DNA of 64,000 bases from Paraescarpia echinospica (Eukaryota; Annelida; Polychaeta; Sabellida; Siboglinidae), in contig CM034532.1 of the NCBI GenBank assembly GCA_020002185.1, positions 45,527,506 to 45,591,505 of the forward strand, given 5' to 3'. Of the stretch, positions 25,201-37,500 are shown one piece after another. The translations under genes and the position numbers were made by a program. A model generated the notes under the pieces. It was not told the origin of the DNA, searched no databases, and saw nothing but the letters and a program-made list of their open reading frames with translations. The first letter of the stretch is position 1; every line of letters begins with the position of its first letter.

Positions 25201-28200
25201 AAAAAACAAGTTAATATAATGGCAATTTCAGTAGAGAAACCATAAAAACCTTGAGTTACAGATTTTAGAAAGTAATGAGGAAAGTCAAAGGCAAATACAG
25301 CAGATGCTTGTATATTTTTGCAGGTGGAACTTCATAAAATGAAGAATATAAAGATTCCCATTGGATGGGGTGTGGACGCAGGTGGAATGGTAAGAGCAAG
25401 CTTAATACATTGGATGGGGTGTGGACGTAGATGGAATGGTAAGAGCAAGCTTAATACATTGGATGGGGTGTGCAGGCAGGTGGAATGGTAAGAGCAAGCT
25501 TAATACATTGGATGGGGTGTGGACGCAGGTGGAATGGTAAGAGCAAGCTTAATACATTGGATGGGGTGTGGACGCAGGTGGAATGGTAAGAGCAAGCTTA
25601 ATACATTGGATGGGGTGTGGACGCAGGTGGAATGGTAAGAGCAAGCTTAATACATTGGATGGGGTGTGGACGCAGGTGGAATGGTAAGAGCAAGCTTAAT
25701 ACATTGGTAACACACATCTAAAGGTGGAATAATGCAGGCAGGTATAATTTTTTTATTATTCATCTATTTGTTTATGTAGGTCAAATACTAAAAACTTGTT
25801 GTTTGCAAATCCAACGGTTGTCTTGTCGTTGGTGGACTGTTGTCATATAGCCAACAGATAATCCTGACGTTGTGCTCAAAGAGGGAGCTCTTTTGCCACT
25901 AGGCGGAGACGAACTGACCAGTAAGTTTTGGTTAAGTGGTTGTTTGTGCATTGTGGGCGTTAGATTTGTTTATGATTGCAATGGTAGGAGTGGTAACACA
26001 GCAGTAGACACCAGACTGTCAGTTGAGAGAACTGGGGTTCGAGTCTATCTCCCTTAGCTGTTTCAGAACTTTGTGGGGAATTTTATTTCCACTTTATCTG
26101 TGTCTTTCAGTAGCTAGTCATTTGTGCCTTCTACCTGGAATAGGTAGTCCTTGGGACGTAAAAGATCTCATACAGGGAAACGAAAAAACCTGCTGTATAT
26201 ACTGACATAACAAAATAAAAAGGCTGATATTCTGGTAGGAGTAAAAAATGCCACCGATTTTTGCCCACTGCATGCATGGCGCATTTTTGTCGGTACCAAG
26301 CAGAACATGACGTGCCCTTACCAGATGTTTGCAGAACGAACAGTTTATGCCAAATGTTGCGTGAAATGTCGACAACCATGTTTGCATGTTATATCACATA
26401 TATATCACTCAAATTCAGGCAAAATTTGGCAACAATTATTCGTCTCGCATGTCTCAAGTGAGATAATAGAGTCTGAAGGCAGTTCACAAGAGACTCTTGG
26501 CGACCTAATAAAAATTACACAACGATCCAATTTTGAGTTAATTCTGAGGTTATTAGACTTACATCATTATTACTCCTGTAACACAATTACTGCGACAATT
26601 TATTGATCTGTTGATTTTATAAATAAGTAACTTGTTGGTATTCATCAGTAATTAGTGTGAAATGTCAGCATATGTGCCTGATGGTGAGATACCTGCGTGG
26701 ACAGTCAGCTTGTTTTGTCTCACCAGGTGGCTACAAGGGCTATGGTCTTGCAATGCTGGTAGAAATATTCACTGGGATTTTGGGCGACGCAGATTATGGA
26801 CCAAAGATACGATCTTGGAAGTCTGGCACTACACCAGCCAATTTGGTAGGTTGTATTGGAGTTTTATCTTGTATATTCGCAACACAGTTTATACGTATTA
26901 CCACTAACCCACGCAACTGAAAGAACTTAACTGAGAGAATGGAGACATGACAGTTTTCTGTATTTTGAAACAGAAACAATTCTATTTTGTTTCTTGACCA
27001 TTGCGAAATCAAAGTAATTTAATTCTGTATATGCAGAGACACACACATGGATGCTCACACACGTGCATGCATCTCACCCACATGTACGCATGCATACACA
27101 CAGAGAATGAAAATGATATTGGTTTTTTTAAATAAAATAGTGTAAAATAATGTAATCAATATTTTTATAGAAAATTTACAGAAACCACAATTTCTGTAGA
27201 ATTCTATAATAATTTATGTGGCCATATACATTAGATTTTCTGTATCATTCTATAGAATGTTCATGGTCACTTAAGTTTCTAAATGTTTCCACAAAAATCC
27301 TATAGAATGTATTCTATAGTATATATTCTATAGACAGTTAGTCTTTAAGCTTTGTATTATCAGAGTTTCTTATATATTCCTAGCTAGGGAACAGTTATTG
27401 AACATGTTTGTGTATACAGATAGTGTATGTTGTGTTGTAGGGACAATGTTTTGTGGCTATTGACCCAGACGCCTTCGCAAGTGGCTTCAAGTCGAGGATG
27501 CAGCACATGTCAGACCTGTTGCGGGCACGAGAACCAGTCGGTACATCTCCTTCCCTTGGCAAATAATTCTGTAGACTATTTATAGAATATATGCTATAGA
27601 ATAATATGATTGTTGTAGAACCTTTTCTATAAAAACTGATGTGGCCATAACAATTCTATAGATTTTCTATACAATTCTGTAGGAAAATATACAATTATAT
27701 GGAATGTGTGGCCACATGTGTTGTGTATAATGAAACGCTGTAGCGAGACTGCAGCCATGGCTTACAGTGTATCCTACATATTGTGTTGTTACCTGTGGGT
27801 GCTATTCGTAGAGTTTACTTATACATCTTACGAGTTTTCTTGAATTGATGGATCCACACAGTAGGTCGCCGATTGCCTGCGTCACAATAAAATTTATCCA
27901 GGTCACCTCCGTCTGACATTGCCTAACCAACAATGTTTACATCTAGGTAACAATGTGTACTACACTACTAGTGGAGAATCAGCCATGTGTTAAATTTCAT
28001 TTCAAGTTGTTTTATTTCCAGTGCAATTTTTGTGGAGGCAGCCATATTGATGTTATTTGCGAAAAACAGTAAAATCATGTAATTTTCACTACAATTTTCC
28101 GAACTATTTCCACCCATAGCCAATCAATTTAACTCTAAATATGACCTAACCTAGACTAAATTGCAAAAGAAACTCTGAACACCTGCCAAGCAAAAAAGAA

Positions 28201-30152
28201 TTGTTACTATAATGGAGAAAATAACAAACTTTTGCATGTTAATTGGTATCATGTCAGAGCAATATTAATATTACGCTGCCTGGTGGATTATTTGTAAATG
28301 CCCCTAATTTATGAAGGACATAGATATGCTAGAAAGAGTACAGAGGAGAGCGACTAAAATGATACCAAAACTGAGGGATCTTAGTTATGAAAAACACCTA
28401 AAAGAATGTAGTTTAACAACACTAGAGACCAGGAGATTGAGAGGAGATCAGATAGAAGTGTTTAAAATATTGAATGGTTATGAAAATATTGATAGAAATA
28501 TGTTTTTTTCAGTTAAGAAAGATAGAAAGACTAGAGGACATGAAGTTACATTAGTAAAGGAGCAGTGTAGATTAGACGTAAGAAAGTTCTCATTTTCACA
28601 AAGGACTGTGAATGAATGGAACAGATTATCTGGTGATTGTGTGGGTGCTAGTAGTGTGAATATGTTTAAAAATAAAATCAACACATACCTCAGAAGGGCT
28701 GGATATATGTAGATAAAAGGGTTGGACTCTCGATAAGCCAAAGGGCTTCCTTGTCCACCTGCCATCTAGAGTTAATTCTTTGGATGGCAATCTTGTTAAA
28801 TGTGCCTTATTGTGCACAATTACTGGATGTATTCAAACACTATATTTTCAAACAGCCTAAAATCTACAACGTTATTTTATTATAGTGCACCCTTTTCAAA
28901 CACATAAACAAATTATCTTTGTTTCTATGTAACTGGACACCAGTTATTAGTGATCTTTTATAAAGTACAACTTCTTACTGATAACATTACAAAGCCATAT
29001 TAATAGCATGTTTTCTGACGGGACGAAAACTTCATTATTTTTAGGTGTATGAATACATTATGTAGTCATTACGTTAGTAAAACAGTTGCCTGTTGGACAT
29101 TGACCAAGATAAACACAATGTTGCTCTTGCTCAGATCAACCGTGACAAGCCAGTTCTCGTGGCCGGTGACCCTGAACTGAAACACATGGTTTACTGTGCC
29201 CACCTTGGGGGTATTCCTTATCACCCCAACCTCGTCAGTCTAATGGTGGGTGTTGTTTCTTACAAAAATGGAATAAGCAAAATGAGATACATGTATTTGT
29301 CATCTTGATTGGAGCATATACCTGCATGCATGACACCTTCCACGTCTCTCAACACGATGGATTATAATGCGCACAAGCAATATGTTCTGTCTAATTAATA
29401 CAGTCGTGCAGTTATAATTTCATAATCGAGCACATTGATTTTTTGGATGACGTCATATTTATTTGTCATGATCATGTGGTCATCGTATTCAAAATGGCGC
29501 ATGTGATGATGAACGTATTGTTTGTGTCATTGCGTACACAATGGCAGGGGAAAATGTCAATCGTTTTAAAACCGCATTCCGCTGTATTCATACTTAACGG
29601 TGGAGGAGTAGCACAAGTAATCGGACATGACCTGTGACCTTGTTCGATTAGTTGTGCTACTATACCACTGTCTCATGATTACAGCTGCATGCAATTTACA
29701 AAGGTACAGTTTGACATAAAGATCTCACACTGATTTGGGCATGACAGTTCATTTGCCAAAAACCTGAAGATCACTTTTCTAGCAAATGTTCATGTTTTTC
29801 ATGGGCGGGCCAGATATAGAACCAGATCATAGCTTGCAAGTAATTCAAGTGATATACAATAAGTATGACGCGCCACCAGTGGAAAATATCTTTAAAACTA
29901 TCCTAACTTGACGAAATGTTTAGTGCATTATGTCTGTATTCAAGTCAAATATACACTGTATTAGGACAGATTTTTGGAATATTGGGTCAGAAAAAATGAG
30001 TTGGCCACTAAAGGCAAATGAGTTGACGAGTTTGCAGATAGAAATGTTTAATGTTGTATATCCTGTGTATTATTTTGTAGGAAACATTGGCCAAAACGTT
30101 ATCCGTGAAACCAATGAAGACCAAAAGTGAGAACAATTTTTACTTTACATGA
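19234..30152 (+). CDS. LDH2/MDH2-family oxidoreductase with ten N-terminal repeats, 994 aa
   Basis: Eleven exons: 19234-21250, 22209-22397, 23085-23146, 23673-23726, 24845-24943, 25324-25389, 25851-25920, 26727-26845, 27441-27540, 29109-29245, 30081-30152. Phases agree and the sum is 995 codons. Residues 1-32 are Arg/Lys-rich and amphipathic, like a mitochondrial leader. Residues 33-632 are ten 60-residue repeats. Residues 633-994 are a complete malate/L-lactate dehydrogenase-2 domain: AFIENCMAAVGT, RGHFSHGLNRL with the family's catalytic His, WVTAKGSNHYGIA, GMSFTNTSPL, LGTNPI, GALLPLGG, GYKGYGLAM, VLVAGDPELKHM, GGIPYHPN. The family (PF02615 type) performs NAD(P)-dependent 2-hydroxy-acid/2-keto-acid oxidoreduction; the substrate cannot be read here. 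Exon 10's acceptor (ACCAAG) is weak and was chosen by phase. An alternative last exon near 30333 is possible. Confidence 0.88.
19330..21129 (+). repeat. Coding tandem repeat, 10 units of about 180 bp
   Basis: Inside exon 1. Each unit encodes SPKKDVTFENIKYVENVKTE, then a linker ENTKTTGV.QP.EKSQ, then a Q/A/D-rich segment of variable length (changes in 6-base steps), then VPEEQPKPIIIPFPEV. Units are nearly identical in DNA. The last unit's PIIIPFPEV runs directly into the enzyme domain, so the repeat includes the natural first strand of the dehydrogenase. Nine upstream copies are duplicates of the linker plus that strand. Units carry both basic (SPKK) and acidic segments and look disordered. 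Confidence 0.95.
24130..24388 (-). repeat. tRNA-derived SINE, second family, minus strand
   Basis: On the minus strand the head reads GCGGCTAGTGTAGTGGTTAG, then CAGTTCGAAACCCGG, a tRNA A box and B box, followed by a unique body ending near TTCTAAAAAAGGCTG. The body differs from the SINE family at 5408. It lies in intron 4 of the LDH2-like gene. Confidence 0.7.
25361..25703 (+). repeat. 49-bp minisatellite of exon 6 end plus its splice donor, 7 copies
   Basis: Copy 1 (25361-25409) covers the last 29 bases of exon 6 and the first 20 of the intron, including ATG|GTAAGAGC. Six further almost identical copies start at 25410, 25459, 25508, 25557, 25606 and 25655. Each carries GGATGGGGTGTGGACGCAGG, then TGGAATGGTAAGAGC, so there are seven equivalent 5' splice sites. 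Copies differ by one to three bases. The array ends where the sequence reads ATTGGTAACAC. Confidence 0.97.
25975..26062 (+). repeat. tRNA-like SINE head
   Basis: A diverged tRNA-like head with GGGGTTCGAGTCT as a B box, followed by a body that fades quickly. Probably a truncated SINE in intron 7 of the LDH2-like gene. Confidence 0.4.
27120..27350. repeat. TCTATAGAATTCTATAG-type repeat, copy 1
   Basis: A self-complementary sequence built from TTCTATAGAAT and TTCTGTAGAATTC motifs, with GTGGCCATA inside. Related copies are at 27555-27720 and 57400-57620. High internal dyad symmetry suggests a foldback non-autonomous element; no clean ends defined. Confidence 0.55.
27555..27720. repeat. TCTATAGAATTCTATAG-type repeat, copy 2
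   Basis: Same family as 27120-27350, starting only about 15 bases downstream of the exon 9 donor of the LDH2-like gene. Contains GATGTGGCCATAACAATTC, matching CACCATAACAATT in the copy at 57400-57620. Confidence 0.55.
27840..28010. repeat. Dispersed repeat, copy 1 (pair with 31910-32080)
   Basis: Shares GTCACCTCCGTC and CCAACAATGT in the same order and orientation with 31910-32080. Non-coding, ends not defined. Confidence 0.45.
28293..28800 (+). mobile_element. 5'-truncated LINE (CR1/Rex-like), 3' end of ORF2
   Basis: An open frame (28311-28712) has the C-terminal signature of non-LTR retrotransposon ORF2 proteins: LERVQRRATKMIPKLRDLSY, TRRLRGDQIEVFKI, a TRGH motif, RLDVRKFSFSQRTVNEWNRL and SVNMFKNKIN. 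It stops at 28712 and is followed by a 3' UTR with GGACTCTCGATAAGCC shared with the antisense copy at 53795-53990. The reverse transcriptase core is missing, as expected for 5' truncation. It lies in intron 9 of the LDH2-like gene in sense orientation. The intact frame suggests fairly recent insertion. Confidence 0.85.
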
Positions 30153-31518
30153 CACAATGTAAAATGTTTATACCTAGTTACTTAAACTATGCAGCCAATG
30201 TTTTATTCACAAATATTGCTGATACATACTCTACCCCATATTTATAGTTTGTATGCGAACACTGTTTGTATTGCATTGATAACAGCACTGCTTGCTCTGA
30301 ATGGCAACTTCTGTCTTTGTAGGATTTCCAAAACACTGTACACAATACCCATAGAGAACAAGACAGACGGAATCCCGGCACAGTGTGAAGTGATCCAGCT
30401 GTCATTTAAACTATTTCCTGTCACTGTCAGTCATATAACTTGAACCAGGATGAAATCAGATGAGACAGTGACATAGTTGTGCCATCAAAACATTTTACAA
30501 AAAATTCTACATTAGTGTTCATTCAACAAACAAAATCTACAGTCAAGAGAAAATGTGTTTCACGTGTAACATGATCTGTTTGAAAGGTGTCCAGTTTGTA
30601 TATAATTTTATTGTTATTGTAATATATGCATTCACCAACAAGTAATTTTTTATTGTTTCCAAAACTACACGCACATGGTACATACAGCTGTAGTTAGGCA
30701 AGTGAATATAAATCTCTTATATCTAAACATGTTTACCTTGGAATGTTGTTATTATAAATAAATACATATAAAACACCTGGTTCTCTTTTTATTAGTGAAA
30801 TGGTTATAAATATACATCATAAACTGTAATATTGTGAAGCAACGTGAATGGGCCAGCCATCACAACATACTGCGATATAATACTATACTTGTAAATAAAC
30901 AAAACATTAGCACATCAACAACATTTAGAAAACCCCATCATAGCTTAGTTAATTTGTGTAGAGGGTGTATTCTACATCACACAACTATTGCTCTACTTCA
31001 TGTCAATAAAACGCTAGTAATGGCATCTAGAAAATTTATCATATTTAAATAAAATGTTAAAATTACAATAATTATCACTTCAAAGTAAACCAAACAGTAT
31101 TACATTAAACAAATCTATAAATAAAAGGCATTACACCAACAGCAGTTGTACGAGCTTTCTTCATTAACATGTTAAGAAACATGATCTTAACAACACTATT
31201 TAGATTAACATTGTCGAGACAGGAAGTCGATACAATGCACAAGCTTTGATGGGGATAACACTTTCCAAAAAGCTCTATACCAAACCGTCTGCTCATGTGA
31301 ATGCATGACACCAGCATCTATCATTGAAACTTACGGGTGTTCGCCTAAGTTCACAAAAGTGGGCTGTGAGTTTGGAAGTCACTTTAGATTGTTCATAATC
31401 ATAACACTTACACCCCATACTGGTGGAAAGGGTGGTTGTTTGAACCAATACAACACACCACATTGTTTATCTTTGCAAACTTACGACTCCCCACATGCGC
31501 ATCAAGAGTCCATGAGAA
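30153..31518. other. Intergenic between convergent genes
   Basis: The stops of the LDH2-like gene (30152, plus) and of the coiled-coil gene (31519, minus) face each other across 1.37 kb, which must hold both 3' UTRs. An AATAAA-containing stretch near 30757 is a candidate polyadenylation signal for the plus gene. A splice-like acceptor TCTTTGTAG at about 30332 could start an alternative last exon. No other gene is supported. Confidence 0.45.
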
Positions 31519-34500
31519 TTACTCGGCAGACGTTGCAACGTCTGCTGCGTCAGCCAGAACCTCCAACTTGGCCTCCTCTATTGCCTTCTTGCGTTCCTCC
31601 TCATCTGCGGCTTCGGCCTTCTTTCGTTCCTTCTCCTCGGCTGCCAACCTCTTCTTCTCCTCAGCTGCCTTCTTCTTCTCTTCCTCCTCCATAGCCTTTG
31701 ACTGGACGTACAGCTCATTCTCCTCGATCATTGTCGTACTCTGTCAAAAACATGCAGTGATGTTGCAATATCTTACAGTGATGAATAAATGAATTGGTCC
31801 CAATTATTTCATTATGTATTTCTTATGAATTTCTGCACATCTATAGTGTTTTCATGTTTATTGTTAGAACAACATTTTATATCAAGTACAGAAGAACCCA
31901 CTGACATTGGTGGGCTTCATACCTAAGAGTTGATGGATTCAGTATGTTACAGTTTGCCCAAACACAATCAAAGTTACATGTGTCACCTCCGTCAAGCTTT
32001 GCCTTGCCAACAATGTCGATAACACTAAAATATGTGCATTACATTGCTAGGTCGGTATGACATCTGCTAGATCGAATATTGCTTTAAAAACTTAAACATG
32101 TAATTTTATTATAAAGAAAAAAGATTTGAGGCCAAAATAAAAAAAATATATATGACGGAACGTCTGAATGCTCCATGAGTTTGGCAGCCATTTTTTTAGA
32201 GATATACTGGTAGGGAACAGAGGACCACAAGACTAACATTCCTATGTTCATAAGCCTGATTTTGCTTTCTAAAACAGATTTTGCTCCTTAACATTGATCT
32301 ATTGTACTGAAAACTGTCAACACCAGGACACGCCACGATGACACTTATTAGTGTGTCACAGAATTAATATCCTCAGTAATACTGCTGCAGCTTTTCGCAT
32401 TTTAAAAACACTCCTTAAGTTTAATGAAAGATTCTGTTTAATGCTGATCTCATAGAACATTGTCTTTGTGAAACGGTTGCCAGGTCACATGACGGATTGG
32501 TGAATTGAGAAGACAATAACTCACCCAGACAAAGAAAGTGGCTGCGCCAGCCGACACGTCCCGGACTTCCTCCAAGTCTAGTGCTGAGAGCAAGGTGCCG
32601 GCGCGTTGTGCCGCCGCTGGGTTGATCTTACTCGGCTCAGCCTGCAGACAGCAACGCTTCAGCCCCTCCTTCCCTGTCTTCCCCACCAGCGCTTGGACGT
32701 GCTTCCACACCTACAACAGCACCTCCACTCATCAGAGCAGGGCGTCCTCATGTTCCAGAGGGCACAGCTGATTACATCTCGGTACCCTCTGGCAGGTTAC
32801 CTTGCAAAACGTTTAAGTTAAGCACAGCCACTAATATCATTGCCTACTATAAATTCAGCTGTTTTCGTTTTGGCGAACCGTGGCTCATGTTACAAGTAAT
32901 GTTTTGGAAGTAGAATTATTTGAATATACAGTATCACTCGGGCAATCGTGAGAATGGTCAAATGGGTATTGATATTGGGATTCCTTGTAACTGCTTTCTA
33001 TGATGTGGGGGACATGTTTGTGCATCATGCTATTTTCATCATTGCCTCAGCAAAACCAGTGAAAATTGATACCTGTAGAACAAGAACTACCTCACATTGC
33101 ATATGATATGAAATTAATACTTCCATGGTATGGAGTTTTAGGTGGAACAAAGCATAGCCATAGGATTTATTCACAATATTAAAAAATTAGTATTGCAATA
33201 ATGAATAATAACAACTTGTATTATTAAAATACCTTACATGCTGAATAATAAATTATGTTTAGATGCACATGAAATACAACATTACTGCAAGTATTGTGGC
33301 CACCCTGAAGATCTGGACAAAGCACTGATTAGATAACGTGTCAATAAAAAAGATTTTCCATCATCAACTGTCGATGGGGCTGAGTATATTGAGATCTGAA
33401 TCATACAAGATGATAACAACTCTTTTGTAACGACACAGTTGGCTCTGAAAAGAGCCGTTCCTTTGTTATACCATAACTCATCTTTCAGTCCTCGTCTTCT
33501 GTTTGCATGTCTGAATCGAAGGCTTCACCTTCCGACTCCAGCTCGAACATGCCAGCCTCCATCAGCTGGTGCTGCAGACTCTCCAGTTTGTCTGAGAGTC
33601 TACTGGCATATTCGTAAAACATGTTGCGTATGCCCTCTAGTGTCGCCAGACGCAAACGAATGCTATAGCAGAAGGTACGCCGACAATCTGCCACGGCACG
33701 ATCGAACCGCGACTGCGTGTCTTCGATGCAGTTGTTCAAAATCATGATCTGGTTGCAGGAACGCTGGAACTTCCAGTCCAAAATGCGGATCTGTGAAAAC
33801 ATCACTTCGCTGGTTGAAGGAGCAGCCATCTGTGATTTTTTCAGTTTTATTATAAACTTGGAGAACGTGAACTTTAATTAACAAATCCTTCAGTAGCTAG
33901 CTCTAAGATGAAAAAACTTCTGTAGTAGTACTTTCCTGGCAATGGTTGAATGACAGACATCGCAGATGCCACAGTTTTATAGAGCAACCTCCACCCAGTG
34001 TTTGCTCATGATGAGTTTTAACATAGTGTCACCACAACTGAGCCATTCAGTGTGTGACAATGCCCAGATGTCATCAGGCAGACAGTGACACCAGACAAGG
34101 TGTGACAATGGTTGCCTAGGTCCTACAGGCATCTATTGTCTATAGTCAGTCTGGCACAATGTGTGAGTGCATCTCTACATTCACTTGACTGCAGGTCTCG
34201 TTGTCCCAGTGTTTCTGTCTTCACTCATTAGACACTTCTGCATCTCCAAGTACTTGATATAATAATAATTATATATTTTACCTGTGCTTTTAATGCACAT
34301 GTATGTACATTTTTATTATTAATATTTGTTACTTGTAATTACTTATATTAATTTTTCTTAAAGAAAGGTAAGTTCTTATATAGCACAATATCTGGTCCTC
34401 AGGACTGCTCAAAGCACTTGACATTTGGAGCATTGCAGGCAACATGCTGAAGAAGAGAGATTGACAGAGAGCATGAACAACTGATGAGGGTGTTAGAAGG

Positions 34501-37500
34501 AGAGAAGAATACCAAAGTTAAGATGGAGAGACAGTGTTAAGAGAGATCTCAAAAGGGCAGGGTTGAAAAATCAGTTGTTTTCCCACACTCACTCAGCTGA
34601 GAAAACGGGAGAGAAGTAAAGGGAAAGTAAGTTCTTATGTAGCACAGTATCCAGTCCTTAGGACTGTTCAAAGCACTTTACTAACTCCATGGCAGACCTG
34701 TTCAATCGAACACCATCTCAACTTCTCTGGGAAGCATTCAGCCATGCTGCAATTAAAGCATGAAGATTAAGCATACACAACATTCACCAATATATATTGC
34801 CAGGTACTCGGTCATACAGCTGAGTAAACTGGAGCAATGCATAAGTGAACAAATGTACCGTAGGTTTTAAACTGCAGCAAGAGGACTAGAAACTGGAATC
34901 TCTTGACTGAGAGTCTGCTGTTCTAGCAGTAATAATGGGCGTACACTGCTGAACTTTTGTTGCAAGTCATCTTTGTGATCAAACAAGCAATGATGATGTC
35001 TCATCTCGAATGACGAATCGGTTCTACAACTGTTGTACCGGTCAAATCAACATGCGACTCAAGTTTTATTGAGTTGCGGGCCATCGTACACGACTTATCA
35101 GCATTTTTAGTCGGTCAAACAGATGACTCGCAACTAAAGTTTAGCAGTGTATGCCCAGCATTACACCACTGCGCTCTCCACAAAACGACAGATCATGATA
35201 GGTGGAGGTGACTCATCGAGATGGCAGAACAGACCAAGTGATGTGACCCCCACCCCACTAGTGACCAAGTGGGGCAAGGAAGAAGGAAGTGGCCTCACCC
35301 TTGTCTCCTTCTCCTTGTGTCCCAGCAGTAGGAAGGTCACTGTCATCACGGTGTGTACGACAGGTGGTGGATTCGAGTAACTGCGGATCTCGGCGACGGT
35401 CGACTGCTTCAGTTCAAGGATTTCCGCACGGATGCGTTCAAGTCTTCGCAGTTGCAGCAACACGAGGTGTGATTCTCTCATCTCGTCGTGAAGCTGAGGC
35501 TCGAAGCCATTGTGCTTCACGTAGTTCATGGCCTTCTCAAGCTCCGGAAGTTTACGCATCTGCATTGCCTTTTTCAGACCTGTGTTAGAAAAGTCACATG
35601 ACTCATTACCCTTGTTGTCTCTCTTTATCACCCCGTTGCCCCCTCTTCCCCTCCCTCTCCCTTCCTTATGACTGCCCTAAACGTATCATAATACGTTGTG
35701 TGCAAGAGTCGTTCCAATCAGAGATGGGAATTAGTCTTTTTTATTGTCTTATTTAGTTATGTCAAGAGTTGGTAAACTGATTCATGATTTTGTTTTTGAT
35801 AGCAATGACATTTTGGTTATTATATATAATTTATTGTTTTAATTATATATTTTATAAATTTGGATGTAGGAATGTATGTATGCCTGAGTAATTGCCTGTT
35901 GAAAATCACGATGTAATATGTGACGTGGTCACTGTCATGAAATAAAGCTTTTTCTACTTACTAGTTTCAACATTTCAGAAATGACATATCTATTATGCAC
36001 TGGTATGTCAACAGTGTCACACCAACTTAACATCTGAATATATGAGGATTAAATGATTGGAATTTCTGCTTTTTATCTTGGATAACAAATCTGCGTAGTT
36101 TTCGAAGAGAATCAAGTACCAACCAATAGCTATAAAACAGGAACACTTCCAACAGTAAGCTGTACATGGTTAATTAAAGGCTACCACAGAACACTGAATA
36201 GTCGGAGAGAAATAACATCTCTAAATTTTGGATCCTTGTAAGTCTACCTCCCACGAGGTGCCCTGGTCTACTTGCCTCATGCTATGTTTATTTGCTTCAT
36301 TGGACCGTTGGCCTCTGGTCTACTAATCGGTGATGCATTTGACAAAATACAACGGTAGTTATTTAGTTATTTACTTTTTTCACTGGACAAATTGTATGGC
36401 GACACAATCCCCAGAGGGCACAATTGTTACGAAATTACATAATATTGTAATGATAGTAACAGTTGGTCTTGGTTTGTTGCTCTGTAGGGTGAGTGTAAGG
36501 TGGTTGTAATGACACTGAAGCTTGCTCACCGTCAGTTGCCTTGAAGAGGTTCATGATCCTCTCAGCCTTGGGCAGGTCCTGGTCGTCATCTGGTAACTTG
36601 GCCGTCTTGAAGTCAGTCACCGCCACCGGCAGTCGCACCCGATCCTGCTTCTTGATCGAGTACTTCAGGTTGAAGCGGATCTTCTGGTTGCGATGTTCTA
36701 ATAACAGGCATCGTGCATGTTCAACTTGGTATTCACTTAGTGCTCTGGGGTATTCGTAGGTACATTTTCTAAGTACAACCCTTCACAAAAGGTCAACTTA
36801 GAAAACAGAACCTAAAAATATTCTGTACCTCGAGCCTTCATGCGAGCTGTAATCAATCGTGACGTACCCCGAGCCTTAATGCAAGCTCTAATTATGATGT
36901 ATCTCAAGCCTTCAAGCTAGCTCTAATTATGACATACCTCAAGCCTTCATGCGAGCTATAATCATGACATATCTCAAGCCTTAATGCAAGCTCTAATTAT
37001 GACATACATTGAGCTTTAATGTGAGCTCTAGTCATGACATACCGTGATCCTTTATGCTAGCTCTAATCATGACATATCACGATCCTTCATGCTAGCTCTA
37101 ATCATGACATACCGAGATCCTTCATGCGAGCTCTAATCATGACAAACCGCATTCCTTCATGCTAGCTCTAATCATGACATACCTCGAGCCTTCATTCGAG
37201 CTCTAATCATGACATACCTCGAGTCTTAATGCGAGCTCTAATCATGACATACCTTGAGCCTTCATGCGAGCTCTAATCATGACGTACCTCGAGCCTTCAT
37301 GCGAGCTCTAATCATGACGTACCTCGAGCCTTCATGCGAGCTCTAATCATGATGTACCTTGAGCCTTCATGCGAGCTCTAATCATGATGTACCTCGAGCC
37401 TTCATGCGAGCTCTAATCATGACGTACCTTGATCCTTCATGTGAGCTCTAATCATGACGTACCTCAATCCTTCATGCGAGCTCTAATAATGACGTACCTC

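Noticed and set aside
33485..33829. The nested ORF as a constitutive exon of the coiled-coil gene
   Set aside because: Exons at 35299 and 32710 join in phase 0 and complete a continuous domain, and the total is an exact number of codons without it. Its only good internal donor is phase 1.
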